In this document: positions 1 to 12,700 of the stretch, one piece after another | How the letters are laid out: each line of letters starts with the position of its first letter | Position numbering within the stretch: the first letter of the stretch is position 1 | NCBI GenBank assembly: GCA_948144175.1 | Contig: CANXME010002486.1 | Location: forward strand, 3,720,001-3,784,000 | Origin: Closterium sp. NIES-65 | Taxonomy: Eukaryota; Streptophyta; Zygnematophyceae; Desmidiales; Closteriaceae | Reading direction: 5' to 3' | DNA: 64,000 nucleotides | Notes under the pieces: model-generated | The model's database searches: none | The model's input: only the letters and a program-made list of their open reading frames with translations | What the model was told of the DNA's origin: nothing | Translations under genes and position numbers: made by a program

Positions 1-3000
1 GAGGCGCCTATCTTTACGGGCGCCTATCTCTATGGGCACCTATCTCTAGGGGCGCCTATCTCTATGGGCTCCTATCTCTAGAGGCGCCAATCTCTAGAGG
101 CGCCTATCTTTATGGGCGCCTATCTCTATGGGCACCTATCTCTAGGGGCGCCTATCTCTATGGGCTCCTATCTCTAGGGGCGCCTATCTCTAGGGGTGCT
201 TATCTCTATGGGCGCTTTTCTTCAGAGGCGCCAATCTCTAGAGGCACCTATCTCTAGGGGCGCCTATTTCTATGGGCACCTATCTCTAGGGGCGCCTATC
301 TCTATGGGCGCCTATCTTTAGCGGCGCCTATCTCTATGGGTGCCAATCTTTAGGGGTGCCTATCTCTAGGGGCGCCTATCTCTAGGGGCGCCTATCTCTA
401 TGTGCGCCTATCTCTAGGGACGCCTCTCTCTAGGGGCGCTTATCTCTATGGGCGCCTCTCTAGTGGTGCCTATCTCTAGGGGTGCCTATCTCTATGGGCG
501 CCTATCTCTTTGGGCTCCTATCTCTATGGGTGCCTATCTCTAGGGGCGCCTATCTCTAGGGGCGCATATCTCTAGGGGCTCCTATCTCTATGGGCGCCTA
601 TCTCTATGGGCGCCTCTCTTAAGGGGCGCCAATCTCTAGAGGCGCCAATATCTAAAGGCGCCCATCTCTAGGGGCGCCTATCTCTAGGGCCACCTATCTC
701 TAAGGGTGTCTATCTCCAGGGGCGCCTATCTCTAGGGGCGCCTATTTCTAGGGGTGCCTATCTCTAGGGGCGCCTATCTCTATGGGCGCCTATCTCTAGG
801 GGCGCCTACCTCAATGGGCGCCTATCTCTTTGGGCGCTTATCTCTGTGGGTGCCTATGTATAGGGGCGCCTATCTCTAGGGTCGCCTATCTTTAGGGGCG
901 CCTATCTCTAGGGGCGCCTATCTCTATGGGCGCCTATCTCTATGGGCGCCTATCTCTCTGGGCGCCTATCTCTAGAGGCACCTATCTCTATGGGCGCCCA
1001 TCTCTAGGGGCGCCTATCTCTAGGGGCACCTATCTCTTGGGGCGCCTATCTCCAGGGGTGCCTACCTCTAGGGACGCCTATCTCTAGGGGGCGCCTATCT
1101 CTAGGGGCGCCTATCTCATGGGCGCCTATCTCTAGGGGTGCCTATCTCTTTTTGCGCCTATCTCTATGGGTGCCTATCTCTAGGGGTGCCTTTCTCTAGG
1201 GGCGCCCAGCGGCGCCTATCTCTATGGGCGCCAATCTTTAGGGGTGCCTATCTCTTGGGGCGCCTATCTCTAGGGGCGCCTATCTCTATGTGCGCCTATC
1301 TCCAGGGGTGCATATCTCTAGGGGCGCCTATCTTTAGGGGCGCCTATCTCTATGGGTGCCTATCTCTAGGGGCGCCTATCTTTATGGGCGCCCATCTCTT
1401 TGGGCGCCTATCTCTATGGGCGCCTATCTCTAGGGGCGCATATCTCCAGGGGCTCCTATCTCTATGGGCGCCTATCTCTATGGGCGCCTCTCTTAAGGGG
1501 CGCCAATCTCTAGAGGCGCCAATATCTAAAGGCGCCCATCTCTAGGGGCGCCTTTCTCTAGGGCCACCTATCTCTAAGGGTGTCTATCTCTAGGGGCGCC
1601 TATCTCTAGGGGCGCCTATTTCTAGGGGTGCCTATCTCTAGGGGCGCCTATCTCTATGGGCGCCTATCTCTAGGGGCGCCTATCTCTTTGGGCGCCTATC
1701 TCTATGGGTGCCTATCTATAGGGGCGCCTATCTCTAGGGTCGCCTATCTTTAGGGGCGCCTATCTCTAGGGGCGCCTATCTCTATGGGCGCCTATCTCTA
1801 TGGGCGCCTATCTCTATGGGCGCCTATCTCTAGAGGCACCTACCTCTATGGGCGCCCATCTCTAGGGGCGCCTATCTCTAGGGGCACCTATCTCTAGGGC
1901 CGCCTATCTCCAGGGGTGCCTACCTCTAGGGACGCCTTTCTCTAGGGGGCGCCTATCGCTAGGGGCGCCTATCTCTATGGGCGCCTATCTCTAGGGGCGC
2001 CTATCTCTTTTGGCGCCTATCTCTATGGGCGCCTATCTCTAGGGGTGCATTTCTCTAGGGGCGCCTATCTCTATGGGCGCCTTTCTTTAGCGGCGCCTAT
2101 CTCTATGGGCGCCAATCTTTAGGGGTGCCTATCTCTAGGGGCGCCTATCTCTAGGGGCGCCTATCTCTATGTGCGCCTATCTCCAAGGGTGCCTATCTCT
2201 AGAGGCGCCTATCTTTAGGGGCGCCTATCTCTATGGGTGCCTATCTCTAGGGGTGCCTATCTTTATGGGCGCCCATCTCTTTGGGCACCTATCTCTATGG
2301 GCGCCTATCTCTAGGGGCGCCTATCTCTAGGGGCGCCTATCTCTAAGGGCGCCTATCTCTAGGGGCACCTATCTCTATGTGCGCCTAATTCTAGGGGCGC
2401 CTATCTCTAGGGGCGCCTATCTCTAGGGGCGCCTATCTCTATGGGCGCCTATCTCTATGGGCACCTATCTCTAGGGGCGTCTATCTCTATGGGCGCCTAT
2501 CTTTAGCAGCGCCTATCTCTATGGGCGCCAATCTTTAGGGGTGCCTATGTCTAGGGGCGCCTATCTCTAGGGGCGCCTATCTCTATGTGCGCCTATCTCT
2601 AGGCGTGCCTATCTCTAGGGGTGCTTATCTCTATAGGCGCCTCTCTTTAGGGGCGCCAATCTCTAGAGGCGCCTATCTCTATAGGCGCCTATCTATGGGC
2701 ACCTATCTCTAGGGGCGCCTATCCGTATGGGCTCCTATCTCTAGGGGCGCCTATCTCTGTGTGCGCCTATCTCTAAGGGCGCCTATCTCTAGGGGCGCTT
2801 ATCTCTATGGGCGCCTTTCTTTAGGGGCGCCAATCTCTAGAGGCACCTATCCCTAGGGGCGCCTATCTCTATGGGCACCAATCTCTAGGGGCGCCGATCT
2901 CTATGGGCGCCTATCTTTAGCGGCGCCTATCTCTATGGGTGCCAATCTTTAGGGGCGCCTATCTGTAGGGGCGCCTATCTCTAGGGGCGCCTATCTCTAT

Positions 3001-4510
3001 GTGCGCCTATCTCTACGGACGCCTATCTCTAGGGGCGCTTATCTCTATGGGCGCCTCTCTGTAGGGGCGTCAACCTCTAGAGGCGCCCATCTCTAGGGGC
3101 GCCTATCTCTAGGGCCACCTATCTCTAGGGGCGCCTATCTCCAGGGGCGCCTATCTCTAGGGGCGCCTATCTCTAGGGGTGCCTATCTCTAGGGGCGCAT
3201 AGCTCTAAGGGCGCATCTCTATGGGCGCCTATCTATAGGGGCGCCTATCTCTATGGGCGCCTATCTCTTTAGGCGCCTATCTCTATGGGTGCCTATCTCT
3301 AGGGGCGCCTATCTCTAGGGGTGCATATCTCTATAGGCGCCTATCTCTATGGGCACCTATCTCTAGGGGCGCCTATCTCTATGGGCGCCAATCTTTAGGG
3401 GTGCCTATCTCTAGGGGCGCCTATCTCTAGGGGCGCCTATCTCTATGTGCACCTATCTCTAGGGGCGCCTATCTCTAGGGGCGCTTTTCTCTAGGGGCGC
3501 TTATCTCTAGAGGCGCCTATCTCTATGGGCACCTATCTTTATGGGCGCCTATCTCTATGGGCACCTATCTCTAGGGACACCTATCTCTATGGGCGCCTAT
3601 CTTTAGCGTCGCCTATCACTATGGGCGCCAATCTTTAGGGGCGACTATCTCTAAGGCCGCCTATCTCTAGGGGCGCCTATCTCTATGTGCGCCTCTCTAG
3701 GGGCGCCTATCTCTAGGGGCGCCTATCTCTAGAGGCGCCTAACTCTAGGGGCGCCTATCTCTATGTGCGCCTATCTCTAGGGGCGCCTATCTCTAGGGGC
3801 GCTTATCTCTATGGGCGCCTCTCTTTAGGGGCGCCAATCTCTAGAGGCGCCCATCTCTAGGGGCGCCAATCTCTTGGGCCACCTATCTCTAGGGGCGCCT
3901 TTCTCCAGGGGCGCCTATCTCTAGGGGCGCCTATCTCTATGGGTGCCTATCTCTAGGGGCGCCTATCTCTATGGGCTCCTATCTCTAGGGGCGCCTATCT
4001 CTATGGGCGCCTATCTCTTTGGGCGCCTATCTCTATGGGCGCCTATCTCTAGGGGCGCCTATCTCTATGGGCGCCTATCTTTAGCGGCCCCTATCTCTAT
4101 GGGCGCCAATCTCTAGGGGCGCCTATCTCTAGGGGCGCCAATCTCTAGGGGCGCCTATCTATATGTGCGCCTATCTCTAGGGGCGCCTATCTGAAGAGGC
4201 GCTTATCTCTATGGGCACCAATCTCTAGGGGCGCCCATCTCTAGGGGCGCCTATCTCTAGGGGCACCTATCTCTAGGGGCGCCTATCTCCAAGGGCGCCT
4301 ATCTCAAAGAGCGCCAATCTCTAGGGGCGCCTATCTCTAGGGGTGCCTATCTCTAGGGGCGCAAATCTCTAAAGGCGCATGTCTCTAGGGGCGCCTATCT
4401 CTATGGGCGCCTATCTCTATGGGCGCCTATCTCTAGGGGCGCCTATCTCTATGAGCGCCTATCTTTAGCGGCGCCAATCTCTATGGGCGCCTATCTCTAG
4501 GGGCGCCTAT
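1..4510. repeat. 16-bp GGCGCC satellite, block 1
   Basis: Nearly uninterrupted tandem array of a 16-bp unit, consensus GGGGCGCCTATCTCTA. Common variants are TATGGG for TAGGGG, CACC for CGCC, and CAATCTTTA. The unit carries the palindrome GGCGCC. There is also long-range structure: an irregular stretch starting near 621 recurs 874 bp further on, near 1495, with the same private variants, so whole blocks were duplicated. Open frames across it (for example 1138-1545) are a by-product of a stop-poor repeat and are not genes. The array continues past the copia insertion at 4511. Function is unknown; a pericentromeric, knob-like or subtelomeric array would all fit. Confidence 0.97.
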
Positions 4511-6781
4511 TGTCAGATTTATATGACATAGTTGTTGTAGGCTATAGTGGGGTAGCACATATGGGGTACAGGGTTTCTAGGGTTGTATTTGTACCCATCT
4601 TTCCTTAGTCATTTTCATCCCTGTTCGTTTATTCTCACATGGTATCAGAGCGGTCTCGGGTTCGAATCCCGGTGTATGCACATGTTGGCCGTTGCCGCTG
4701 TGCTCAGTCCTGGGCCTCCCAATGTGGGGGGGTGTCAGTAGAGCTACACTGTGAGATCCCCGATCGATCCTAGGGGGGGGTTACAGGCGCGTTTGCCTGG
4801 GGGGTTATGGGCGCACTGACGCGTCTGTACTACTTGCCCCTGAGGGAGACCCGGATGCATTAGACATCCCGACTCCGCGTTCTTATGCGGAGGCCGTAGA
4901 GGGTCCCTACTCCTCTCAGTGGCAGGCAGCTATGGATGCAGAGATGGCTTCCTGGAAGTCCACAGGCACCTACGTTGACGCAGTTCCCCCTCCTGGGGCG
5001 AACATCGTCAGTGGCATGTGGATCTTCCGGGTGAAGCGGCCGCCGGGCTCTCCACCTGTCTTCAAGGCGCGGTACGTTGCTCGTGGCTTCAGTCAGCGGC
5101 AGGGAGTTGACTACTTTCAGACCTTCTCTCCCACCCCGAAGATGACCACTCTTCGGGTGCTGCTGCACATAGCCGCTCAGCGCGACTACGAGCTTCACTC
5201 TCTTGACTTCAGCACTGCGTTCCTGCAGGGTAGCCTGCACGAGGAGATCTGGCTGCGCCGTCCACCTGGCTTCACTGGGACTTTCCCTCCTGGCACCCAG
5301 TGGAGCCTCAGACGGCCAGTCTACGGTCTCCGCCAGGCACCGCGTGAGTGGCACGACACACTGAGGACTACGCTTGCGGCTCTTGGGTTTGCTCCTTCTA
5401 CTGCTGACCCGTCGCTGTTTCTGCGCACCGACACCTCGCTTCCGCCGTTCTACATCCTCGTGTACGTCGACGACTTGGTCTTTGCCACAGCGGACACTGC
5501 TGGACTCGCTTACGTGAAGTCCGAGCTGCTGAAGAGACACACGTGCACAGACCTGGGTGAACTGCGCAGCTACCTTGGCTTGCAGATCACTCGGGACAGA
5601 GCACGCCGCACCATTACCTTGACTCAGTCACACATGGTGCAGCAGGTCCTTCAGCGCTTCGGCTTCACGTACTCCTCGCCTCAGGCCACTCCTCTACCTA
5701 CTCGCCACTCACTCTCAGCTCTGCCTTCGGATGAGTCCGTAGAGTCGAGTGGCCCGTTTGCAGAGCTTGTTGGCTGCCTCATGTACCTGATGACCTGCAC
5801 ACGACCTGACCTCGCATACCCTCTTAGCATTCTCGCACGCTTTGTTGCTCCTGGGAGACACAGACCGGAGCACATGGCTGCAGCAAAGAGGGTATTGCGC
5901 TACCTGTGCAGCACGTCGGGCATGGGGCTAGTGCTTGGAGGGCGGAGTCCAGTGGTCCTTACCGGCCACGCGGACGCTTCTTGGGCTGACGACCAGGCTA
6001 CGCAGCGGTCGTCACAGGGTTACACCTTCAGCCTTGGTTCCGGCTCTGTCTCGTGGCGGTCTACTCGCTCGTCTTCGGTTCTCGGCTCCAGTTGTGAGGC
6101 TGAGATCTACGCCGGGGCCATGGCTGCACAGGAGCTTCGCTGGCTCACCTACCTGCTGACTGACCTTGGAGAGCCGCCTCGTTCTCCTCCAGTGCTGTAC
6201 GTAGACAACAAGGCTATGCTGGCCTTGTGTCGAGAGCAGCGCTTGGAGCACAGAACGAAGCACATTGCTCTCCGCTACTTCCTTGCTCGTGAGCTGCAGC
6301 AGCGTGGTCAGTTGCGACTTGCGTACGTGGCCTCTGAGGCCAACACTGCTGATGTGTTCACCAAGGCACTCGCGCCTTGTGACCATCAGCGCTTTTGCAC
6401 CCAGTTGGGTCTTGTGCCTGTCTTGCCTCACTTGCTCTCCTCTTGACTTCACTTGTACTGAGACATATATATATGCCTGCTCTTGTTTGTCTAGTTTTAT
6501 ATATATGTCTGTACTCCTGCATGTGAACTGGCCTCTGGCCCTACTCTTGTGCTCGGACTGTGTGGTGACTTTGTGATCCACCCTGAGCTTGCTTTACTTT
6601 GCTTGACTGGTCTTGTGACCCCTTGTTCTCCCCCACTTTGCCTATGGGGGTGTGTCAGATTTATATGACATAGTTGTTGTAGGCTATAGTGGGGTAGCAC
6701 ATATGGGGTACAGGGTTTCTAGGGTTGTATTTGTACCCATCTTTCCTTAGTCATTTTCATCCCTGTTCGTTTATTCTCACA
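4511..6781 (+). mobile_element. Short internally deleted Ty1/copia element inserted in the satellite
   Basis: A 2.27-kb LTR element with two 129-bp LTRs (4511-4639 and 6653-6781, TG...CA) that look identical. It is flanked by the 5-bp target duplication CCTAT (4506-4510 and 6782-6786) inside the satellite. A primer site TGGTATCAGAGC follows the left LTR at 4640. The interior lacks gag, protease and most of integrase and holds only the reverse transcriptase/RNase H end of pol. Exact ends and a clean target duplication suggest it inserted in this short form, mobilised by proteins of a full-length relative, although deletion after insertion is possible. The LTRs match the copy at 30552-38150. 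It looks young. Confidence 0.93.
4932..6446 (+). CDS. Copia pol remnant: reverse transcriptase and RNase H
   Basis: A 504-residue open frame covering the 3' end of a copia polyprotein. It starts in the region before RT (MDAEMASWKSTGTYVDAVPP), then carries RT with the copia signatures KARYVARGFSQ, DFSTAFLQG, the active-site YVDD (residues ~180-183) and YGLRQAPREWH. Copia RNase H follows, with ADASWADD, SSCEAE and YVDNKAML, ending ADVFTKALAP. It is the only coding remnant of the surrounding short element, and the first ATG is simply where the frame opens. As a fossil it lacks the upstream gag, protease and integrase. Confidence 0.9.
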   Translation: MDAEMASWKSTGTYVDAVPPPGANIVSGMWIFRVKRPPGSPPVFKARYVARGFSQRQGVDYFQTFSPTPKMTTLRVLLHIAAQRDYELHSLDFSTAFLQGSLHEEIWLRRPPGFTGTFPPGTQWSLRRPVYGLRQAPREWHDTLRTTLAALGFAPSTADPSLFLRTDTSLPPFYILVYVDDLVFATADTAGLAYVKSELLKRHTCTDLGELRSYLGLQITRDRARRTITLTQSHMVQQVLQRFGFTYSSPQATPLPTRHSLSALPSDESVESSGPFAELVGCLMYLMTCTRPDLAYPLSILARFVAPGRHRPEHMAAAKRVLRYLCSTSGMGLVLGGRSPVVLTGHADASWADDQATQRSSQGYTFSLGSGSVSWRSTRSSSVLGSSCEAEIYAGAMAAQELRWLTYLLTDLGEPPRSPPVLYVDNKAMLALCREQRLEHRTKHIALRYFLARELQQRGQLRLAYVASEANTADVFTKALAPCDHQRFCTQLGLVPVLPHLLSS

Positions 6782-9700
6782 CCTATCTCTAGGTGCGCCT
6801 ATCTCTAGGGGCGCCTATCTCTAGAGGCGCCTAGCTCTATGGGCGCCTATCTCTATGGGCGCCTATCTTAAGCGGCGCCTACCTCTGTGGGCGCCTATTT
6901 CTAGGGGCGCCTATCTATACTGGCGTCTATCTCTAGGGGCGCCTATCTCTAGAGGCGCCTATCTCTATGGGCGCCTATCTCTATGTGCGCCTCTCTTTAG
7001 GGGCGCCTATCTCTAGAGGCGCCTATCTCTATAGGCGCCCATCTCTAGGAGCGCCTATCTCCAGGGGCGCCAATCTCTAGAGGCGCCTATCTCTATAGGC
7101 ACTTATCTCTAGACGCGCCAATCTCCAGGGGCGCCTATCTCTAGGGGCGCCTATCTCTAGGGGTGCCTATCTATAGGGGCGCCTATCTCTAAGGGCGCCT
7201 CTCTCTAGGAGCGCCTATCTCTATGGGCGCCTATCTCTAAGGGAGCCTATCTCTATGGGTGCCTATCTCTATGGGCGCCTATCTCTATGGGCGCCTATCT
7301 GTATGGTAGCCTATCTCTATGGGCACCTATCTCTAGGGGCGCCTATCTCTAGGGGCGCCTATATATAGGGGCGCCTATCTATAGGGGCGCCTATCTCTAG
7401 GGGCGCCTATCTATAGGGGCGCCTATCTCTACGGGCTCCTATCTCTATGGGCGCCTATCTCTAGGGGCGCTTTTCTCTAGGGGCGCCTATCTCTAGGGGC
7501 GCCTATCTCTAAGGTCGCCTATCTCGATGGGCGCCTATCTCTATGGGCGCCTATCTCTAAGGGCGCCTATCTCTATGGGCGCCTATCTCTAGGGGTGCCT
7601 ATCTATAGGGGCGCCTATCTCTAAGGGCGCCTATCTTTAGGGGCGCCTACCTCTATGGGTGCCTATCTCTAAGGTCGCCTATCCCTAAGGGCTCCTATCT
7701 CTATGTGCGCCTATCTCTAGGGGCGCCTATCTCTAGGGGCGCCTATCTTTATGGGCGCCTATCGCTATGGGCGCCTATCTCTAGGGGCTCCTATCTCTAG
7801 GGGCGCCTATCTCTATGGGCGCCTATCTCTAGGGGCGCCTGTCTCTATGGGCGCCTATTTATAGGGGCGCCTCTCTCTAGTGGCGCCTATCTCAAGGGGC
7901 GCCTATCTCTAGGGGCGCCTATCTCTAGGGGCGCCTATCTCTAGGGGCGCCTATCTCTAGATACTCCTATCTCTAGGGGCGTCTATCTCTAGGGGCGCCT
8001 ATCTCTAGGGGCGCCTATCTCTAGAGGCGCCTAGCTCTATGGACGCCTATCTCTATGGGCGCCTATCTTTAGCGACGCCTACCTCTGTGGGCGCCTATTT
8101 CTAGGGGCGCCTATCTATACGGGCATCTATCTCTAGGGGCGCCTATCTCTAGAGGCGCCTGTCTCTATGGGCGCCTATCTCTATGTGCGCCTCTCTTTAG
8201 GGGCGCCTATCTCTAGAGGCGCCTATCTCTATAGGCGCCCATCTCTAGGAGCGCCTATCTCCAGGGGCGCCTATCTCTAGAGGCGCCTATCTCTCTAAAG
8301 GCACTTATCTCTAGGCGCGCCAATCTCGAGGGGCGCCTATCCCTAGGGGCGCCTATCTCTAGGGTTGCCTATCTATAGGGGCGCCTATCTCTAGGGGCGC
8401 CTCTCTCTAGGAGCGCCTATCTCTATGGTCGCCTATCTCTAAGGGCGCCTATCTCTATGGGTGCCTATCTCTATGGGCGCCTATCTCTATGAGCGCCTAT
8501 CTCTATGGTAGCCTATCTCTACGGGCACCTAACTCTAGGGGCATCTATCTCTAGGGGCGCCTATATATAGGGGCGCGTATCTATAGGGGCGCCTATCTCT
8601 AGGGGCGCCTATCTATAGGGGCGCCTATCTCTAGGGGCTCCTATCTCTATGGGCGCCTATATCTAGGGGCGCTTATCTTTAGAGGCGCCTATCTCTAGGG
8701 GCGCCTATCTCTAGGGTCGCCTATCTCGATGGGCGCCTATCTCTATGGGCGCCTATCTCTAAGGGCGCCTATCTCTATGGGCGCCTATCTCTAGGGGTGC
8801 CTATCTATAGGGGCGCCTATCTCTAAGGGCGCCTATCTTTAGGGGCGCCTCTCTCTATGGGTGCCTATCTCTAAGGTCGCCTATCTCTAAGGGCTCCTAT
8901 CTCTATGTGCGCCTACCTCTAGGGGCGCCTATCTCTAGGGGCGCCTATCTGTATGGGCGCCTATCGCTATGGGCGCCTATCTCTAGGGGCGCCTATCTCT
9001 AGGGGCGCCTATCTCTTGGGGCGCCTATCTCTATAGGCGCCTATCTCTAGGGGCGCCTATCTCTATGGGCGCCTATCTCTTTGGGCGCCTATCTCTATGG
9101 GCGCCTATCTCTAGGGGCGCCTATCTCTAAGGGCGCCTATCTCTATGGGCGCCTATCTCTATGGGCGCCTATCTCTAGGGGCGCCTATCTCTATGGGCGC
9201 CTATCTTTAGCGGCACCTATCTCTAGGGGCGCCTATCTCTGGGTCGCCTATCGCTAGGGGTGCCTATCTCTATGGGCACCTCTCTCTAGGGGCGCCTATC
9301 TCTATGGGCGCCTATCTCTAGGGGCGCCTATCTCTAGGGGCGCTTATCTCTATGGGCGCCTATCTCTAGGGGCGACTATCTCTAAGGGTGCCTATCTCTA
9401 TGGGCACCTATCTCTAGGGGCGCATATCTCTAGGGGCGCCTATCTCTAAGGGCGCGCCTATCTCTAGGGGCGCCTATCTCTAGGAGCGCCTATCAGTATG
9501 GGCACCTATCTCTATGGGCGCCTATCTCTAGGGGCGCCTATCTCTAGGGGCGCCTATCTCTAGGGGCGCCTATCTCTATGGGCGCCTATCTCTAGGGGCG
9601 CCTGTCTGTATGGGCGCCTATTTATAGGGGCGCCTCTCTCTAGTGGCGCCTATCTCAAGGGGCGCCTATCTCTAGGGGCGCCTATCTCTAGGGGCGCCTA

Positions 9701-12700
9701 TCTCTAGGGGCGCCTATCTCTAGATACTCCTATCTCTAGGGGCGTCTATCTCTAGGGGCGCCTATCTCTAGGGGCGCCTATCTCTAGAGGCGCCTAGCTC
9801 TATGGGCGCCTATCTTTATGGGCGCCTATCTTTAGCGGCGCCTACCTCTGTGGGCGCCTATTTCTAGGGGCGCCTATCTATACGGGCATCTATCTCTAGG
9901 GGCGCCTATCTCTAGAGGCGCCTGTCTCTATGGGCGCCTATCTCTATGTGCGCCTCTCTTTAGGGGCGCCTATCTCTAGAGGCGCCTATCTCTATAGGCG
10001 CCCATCTCTAGGAGCGCCTATCTCCAGGGGCGCCTATCTCTAGGGGCGCCTATCTCTAGGGGCGCCTATCTCTATGGGCGCCTATCTCTAGGGGCGCCTG
10101 TCTCTATGGGCGCCTATTTATAGGGGCGCCTCTCTCTAGTGGCGCCTATCTCAAGGGGCGCCTATCTCTAGGGGCGCCTATCTCTAGGGGCGCCTATCTC
10201 TAGGGGCGCCTATCTCTAGATACTCCTATCTCTAGGGGCGTCTATCTCTAGGGGCGCCTATCTCTAGGGGCGCCTATCTCTAGAGGCGCCTAGCTCTATG
10301 GGCGCCTATCTCTATGGGCGCCTATCTTTAGCGACGCCTACCTCTGTGGGCGCCTATTTCTAGGGGCGCCTATCTATACGGGCATCTATCTCTAGGGGCG
10401 CCTATCTCTAGAGGCGCCTGTCTCTATGGGCGCCTATCTCTATGTGCGCCTCTCTTTAGGGGCGCCTATCTCTAGAGGCGCCTATCTCTATAGGCGCCCA
10501 TCTCTAGGAGCGCCTATCTCTAGGGGCGCCTATCTCTAGAGGCGCCTATCTCTCTAAAGGCACTTATCTCTAGGCGCGCCAATCTCCAGGGGCGCCTATC
10601 CCTAGGGGCGCCTATCTCTAGGGGTGCCTATCTATAGGGGCGCCTATCTCTAGGGGCGCCTCTCTCTAGGAGCGCCGATCTCTATGGTCGCCTATCTCTA
10701 AGGGCGCCTATCTCTGTGGGTGCCTATCTCTATGGGCGCCTATCTCTATGGGCGCCTATCTCTATGGTAGCCTATCTCTACGGGCACCTATCTCTAGGGG
10801 CACCTATCTCTAGGGGCGCCTATATATAGGGGCGCCTATCTATAGGGGCGCCTATCTCTAGGGGCGCCTATCTATAGGGGCGCCTATCTCTAGGGGCTCC
10901 TATCTCTATGGGACCTATCTCTAGGGGCGCTTATCTCTAGGGGCGCTTATCTCTAGGGGCGCCTATCTCTATGGTCGCCTATCTCGATGGGCGCCTATCT
11001 CTATGGGCGCCTATCTCTAAGGGCGCCTATCTCTATGGGCGCCTATCTCTAGGGGTGCCTATCTATAGGGGCGCCTATCTCTAAGGGCGCCTATCTTTAG
11101 GGTCGCCTATCTCTATGGGTGCCTATCTCTAAGGTCGCCTATCTCTAAGGGCTCCTATCTCTATGTGCGCCTACCTGTAGGGGCGCCTATCTCTAGGGGC
11201 GCCTATCTGTATGGGCGCCTATCGCTATGGGCGCCTATCTCTAGGGGCGCCTATCTCTAGGGGCGCCTATCTCTTGGGGCGCCTATCTCTATAGGCGCCT
11301 ATCTCTAGGGGCGCCTATCTTTATGGGCGCCTATCTCTTTGGGCGCCTATCTCTATGGGCGCCTATCTCTAGGGGCGCCTATCTCTAAGGGCGCCTATCT
11401 CTATGGGCGCCTATCTCTATGGGCGCCTATCTCTAGGGGGGCCTATCTCTATGGGCGCCTATCTTTAGCGGCACCTATCTCTAGAGGCGCCTATCTCTAG
11501 GTCGCCTATCGCTAGGGGTGCCTATCTCTATGGGCACCTCTCTCTAGGGGCGCCTATCTCTATGGGCGCCTATCTCTAGAGGCGCCTATCTCTAGGGGCG
11601 CCTATCTCTATGGGCGCCTATCTCTAGGGGCGACTATCTCTAAGGGTGCCTATCTCTATGGGCACCTATCTCTAGGGGCGCATATCTCTAGGGGCGCCTA
11701 TCTCTAAGGGCGCGCCTATCTCTAGGGGCGCCTATCTCTAGGAGCGCCTATCTGTATGGGCACCTATCTCTATGGGCGCCTATCTCTAGGGGCGCCTATC
11801 TCTAGGGGCGCCTATCTCTAGGGGCGCCTATCTCTATGGGCGCCTATCTCTTTGGGCGCCTTTCTCTATGGGCGCCTATCTCTAGGGGCGCCTATCTCTA
11901 GGGGCGCCTATCTCTATGGGCACCTATCTCTATGGGCGCCTATCTCTAGGGGCGCCTATCTCTATGGCCGCCTATCTTTAGCAGCGCCTATCTCTAGAGG
12001 CGCCTATCTCTAGGGGCGCCTATCGTTAGGGGTGCCTATCTCTATGGGCACCTCTCTCTAGGGCCGCCTATCTCTATGTGCGCCTATCTCTAGGGGCGCC
12101 TATCTCTATGGGCGCCTATCTCTACGGGCGCATATCTCTAGGGGCGCCTATCTCTATGGGCGCCTATCTCTAGGGGTGGGGCGCCTATCTCGATGCGCAC
12201 CTATCTCTAGGGGCGCCTATCTCTAGGGGCGCCTATCTCTATGGGCGCCTATCTCTATGGACTCCTATCTCTATGGTCGCTTATCTCTAGGGGCGCTATC
12301 TCTAGGGGTGCCTACCTCTTTGAGCGACCATCTCTAGGGGCGCCTATCTCTAGGGGCGCCTATCTTTATGGGCGCCTATCTCTAGGGGCGCCTATCTCTA
12401 GGGGCTCCTATCTCTAGGGGCGCCTATCTCTAGGGGCTCCTATCTCTATGGGCGCCTATCTCTAGGGGCGCTTATCTCTAGGGGTGCCTATCTCTAGGGG
12501 CGCCTATCTCTAGGGGTGCCTATCTCTATTGGTGCCTATCTCTATGGGCACGTATCTCTAGGGGTGCCTATTTATAAGGGTGCCTATCTCTAGGGGCGCC
12601 TATCTCTAGGGGCGCCTATCTCTATGGGCGCCTATCTCTAGGGGCGCCTGTCTCTATGAGCGCCTATTTATAGGGGCGCCTCTCTCTAGTAGCGCCTATC

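Noticed and set aside
1138-1545. 135-residue open frame in the satellite
   Set aside because: It follows the 16-bp repeat (three units give a 16-residue period), has no independent coding signal, and similar frames open by chance elsewhere in the array.
1-4510. CRISPR-like array or telomere repeat
   Set aside because: There are no unique spacers between repeats, the unit is contiguous, and the 16-bp unit does not resemble a telomere motif.
4645-4680. tRNA gene at the T-arm-like sequence
   Set aside because: Only the T arm is present; no acceptor, D or anticodon arms can be drawn, and the preceding bases are the retroelement primer site.
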